Source: an uncultured Clostridia bacterium
Lineage (GTDB): Bacteria; Bacillota; Clostridia; Oscillospirales; Ruminococcaceae
Direction of reading: 5' to 3'
Length of the DNA: 5,893 bases
NCBI GenBank assembly: GCA_947584825.1
Contig: CANPWR010000080.1
Coordinates: 1-5,893 of the forward strand
Shown here: one piece after another, positions 4,517-5,893 of the stretch
Layout of the letters: each line of letters opens with the position of its first letter
Numbering within the stretch: position 1 is the stretch's first letter
Made by a program: the position numbers and the translations under genes
The notes under the pieces: model-generated
What the model saw: the letters and a program-made list of their open reading frames with translations, nothing else
Told to the model about the DNA's origin: nothing
Databases searched by the model: none

Positions 4517-5893
4517 ATGAAAATATGCGAAGCAATGGTAAAGTGTCTGGAAGCAGAGCAGGTCAAGGTCGTCTTTGGTTATCCGGGAGCAGCGATTTGC
4601 CCGTTCTACGACGCTTTGTATGAGAGCGATATAAGACACATTCTTGTTCGGCAAGAGGCAAACGCAGGTCATGCGGCAAGCGGTTATGCAAGAATAACGG
4701 GCAGACCGGGCGTATGTATTGCGACTTCCGGTCCGGGTGCTACAAATCTTATTACCGCTATTGCTACGGCGTATATGGATTCTATACCGCTTGTTGTAAT
4801 AACAGGACAGGTCAACAACGAACAGATAGGCTCCGACGCTTTTCAGGAGGCGGACATAACTGGTGCTGCCGAGCCGTTTGTAAAGCACAGCTATTTAATC
4901 AAGAACAAGGAAGAAATTTCCAAAGCATTTAAGGAAGCGTTTTATATTGCAGGTACGGGACGTCCCGGACCTGTGCTTATTGACGTTCCTATGGACATTC
5001 AAATGCAGGAGATTGAATTTAAGTATCCTAAAGCTGTAGATATAAGAAGCTATAAGCCTACAACAAAGGGGAATATGCTTCAGGTAAAGCGTGTTCTTAA
5101 GGCATTGAATGAGGCAAAGAGACCGCTTATCTGCATTGGCGGAGGAGTATTCTCGTCAAATGCTGTGAGTGAAATAACAGAGTTGTCAAAGGTTATGCAG
5201 ATCCCTGTTGTTACAACAATGATGGGAATATCGGCATTCTCAGCAGATAATGATTTGTTTTTCGGTATGATAGGAATGCATGGAAAGAAAATTGCTAACA
5301 AAGCAGTAGAGCTTTGCGATGTTATTTTTCTGGTCGGCGCAAGAGTGGGTGACAGGGCAATAGGAAATCCCAATGCTGTAAAAAAGACTACAAAGGTTAT
5401 TCATATAGACATTGACCCAGCCGAAATCGGAAAGAATTTAGGTGTAGATATTCCGCTTGTAGGCGATGCAAAGCTCGTTTTAAGTCAGGTGCTTGAGCTT
5501 ATAGAGCCTAAAGAGCATACCGAATGGCTTAAAGAACTTAAAAGCTTAAAATCTGAGGAGACTGTAAAGCCTGCAAAGCAAGGAACAGTGAATCCGAGAA
5601 AGTTTATAAGCGATTTGTCTGACAAAATGCCTAAGAATACAACGGTTGTTGCAGATGTAGGGCAGAATCAGATTTGGAGCGCTACCAGTTATAAGATCCG
5701 TGACGGACGCTTTTTAACGTCAGGCGGTATGGGAACAATGGGGTATTCTGTTCCTGCGGCGATAGGCGCAAAGCTTGCAGATGAAAATCACCCTGTTATC
5801 GCAATTTGCGGTGACGGTGCTTTTCAGATGTCGTTTATGGAGCTTGCAACCGCTGTTCAGCACAATGTTGACATTAAGATAGTAGTTATGAAA
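4517..5893 (+). CDS. ilvB: Acetolactate synthase large subunit, 5' part (first 459 residues, runs off the window)
   Basis: This thiamine-diphosphate enzyme joins two pyruvates to acetolactate, or pyruvate and 2-oxobutyrate to acetohydroxybutyrate, the first common step of valine, leucine and isoleucine synthesis. The reading frame is open from the ATG to the last base. Domains in order: the N-terminal TPP domain, with GYPGAA (21-26), the catalytic glutamate E47 in RQEANAGHAASGYAR, SGPGATNL (71-78) and DAFQEADITG (107-116); the central FAD-type domain, about 187-330; and the C-terminal TPP domain, with GGMGTMGYSVPAAIGAK (403-419) and the metal-site GDG at 432-434. About 90-110 residues are missing compared with the usual 550-570. 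ATG start with ACGGAGG (4501-4507) 9 nt upstream. The motif RFDDR, typical of FAD-dependent biosynthetic enzymes, reads RVGDR (276-280). A regulatory-subunit gene, if present, would be beyond the window. Confidence 0.93.
   Translation, partial: MKICEAMVKCLEAEQVKVVFGYPGAAICPFYDALYESDIRHILVRQEANAGHAASGYARITGRPGVCIATSGPGATNLITAIATAYMDSIPLVVITGQVNNEQIGSDAFQEADITGAAEPFVKHSYLIKNKEEISKAFKEAFYIAGTGRPGPVLIDVPMDIQMQEIEFKYPKAVDIRSYKPTTKGNMLQVKRVLKALNEAKRPLICIGGGVFSSNAVSEITELSKVMQIPVVTTMMGISAFSADNDLFFGMIGMHGKKIANKAVELCDVIFLVGARVGDRAIGNPNAVKKTTKVIHIDIDPAEIGKNLGVDIPLVGDAKLVLSQVLELIEPKEHTEWLKELKSLKSEETVKPAKQGTVNPRKFISDLSDKMPKNTTVVADVGQNQIWSATSYKIRDGRFLTSGGMGTMGYSVPAAIGAKLADENHPVIAICGDGAFQMSFMELATAVQHNVDIKIVVMK

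Noticed and set aside
4451..4888. Minus-strand open frame of 145 codons over the ilvB start
   Set aside because: It is antisense to conserved acetolactate synthase motifs and its translation looks like random arginine/cysteine-rich sequence. It also covers the ilvB promoter and leader.
4714..4932. Plus-strand open frame of 72 codons inside ilvB
   Set aside because: It is a different frame of the conserved ilvB sequence, rich in Tyr, Cys, Arg and Gly with no motif. The ilvB frame is uninterrupted.
5080..5373. Minus-strand open frame of 97 codons inside ilvB
   Set aside because: It is antisense to the central domain of ilvB, with no start signal or recognisable domain.

Overview
The window looks like part of a low-GC Gram-positive chromosome, most likely a gut clostridium of the Ruminococcus/Oscillospiraceae type. 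The reasons are AT-rich intergenic DNA, strong GGAGG-type ribosome binding sites, sigma-A-like TTGACA/TATAAT promoters, and an acetolactate synthase whose wording (GYPGAAICPFYDAL, RQEANAGHAASGYAR) I associate with that group. The taxonomic call is from memory of the family and was not checked by a search.

Layout from left to right: (1) Bases 1-124 hold a good leftward promoter firing out of the window and a weaker rightward one. (2) 125-433 (+) encodes a 102-aa XRE/Cro-type DNA-binding regulator. (3) 433-477 is a terminator hairpin shared by two convergent genes. (4) 490-3914 is a leftward block of three genes in transcription order: acyltransferase A (2814-3914), its close paralogue acyltransferase B (1595-2713), and a two-domain FkbM-type methyltransferase (490-1572). 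(5) 3915-4138 is a regulatory region with two promoters that overlap and point across each other, plus a cluster of TTGAS/STCAA dyads. (6) 4139-4339 (+) encodes a 66-aa Cro-like regulator, followed by a terminator. (7) From 4517 to the right edge runs the first 459 codons of an acetolactate synthase large subunit (ilvB-like), with its own consensus promoter.

How the parts may work together: two integral-membrane O-acyltransferases and an FkbM methyltransferase are the kind of enzymes that decorate cell-surface glycans. Between them sits no glycosyltransferase, flippase or polymerase, so this is a modification cassette rather than a full polysaccharide locus. Each end carries a small helix-turn-helix regulator gene. 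The strongest regulatory signal is at 4024-4092, where a consensus leftward promoter for the acyltransferases and a rightward promoter for the 66-aa regulator occupy the same DNA and are overlaid by repeated dyads. This layout would suit a mutually exclusive switch. ilvB is a housekeeping gene with visibly higher GC, so the cassette is probably an accessory block lying beside core genome. Function, regulation and transfer are inferences; the genes, motifs and repeats are read directly.
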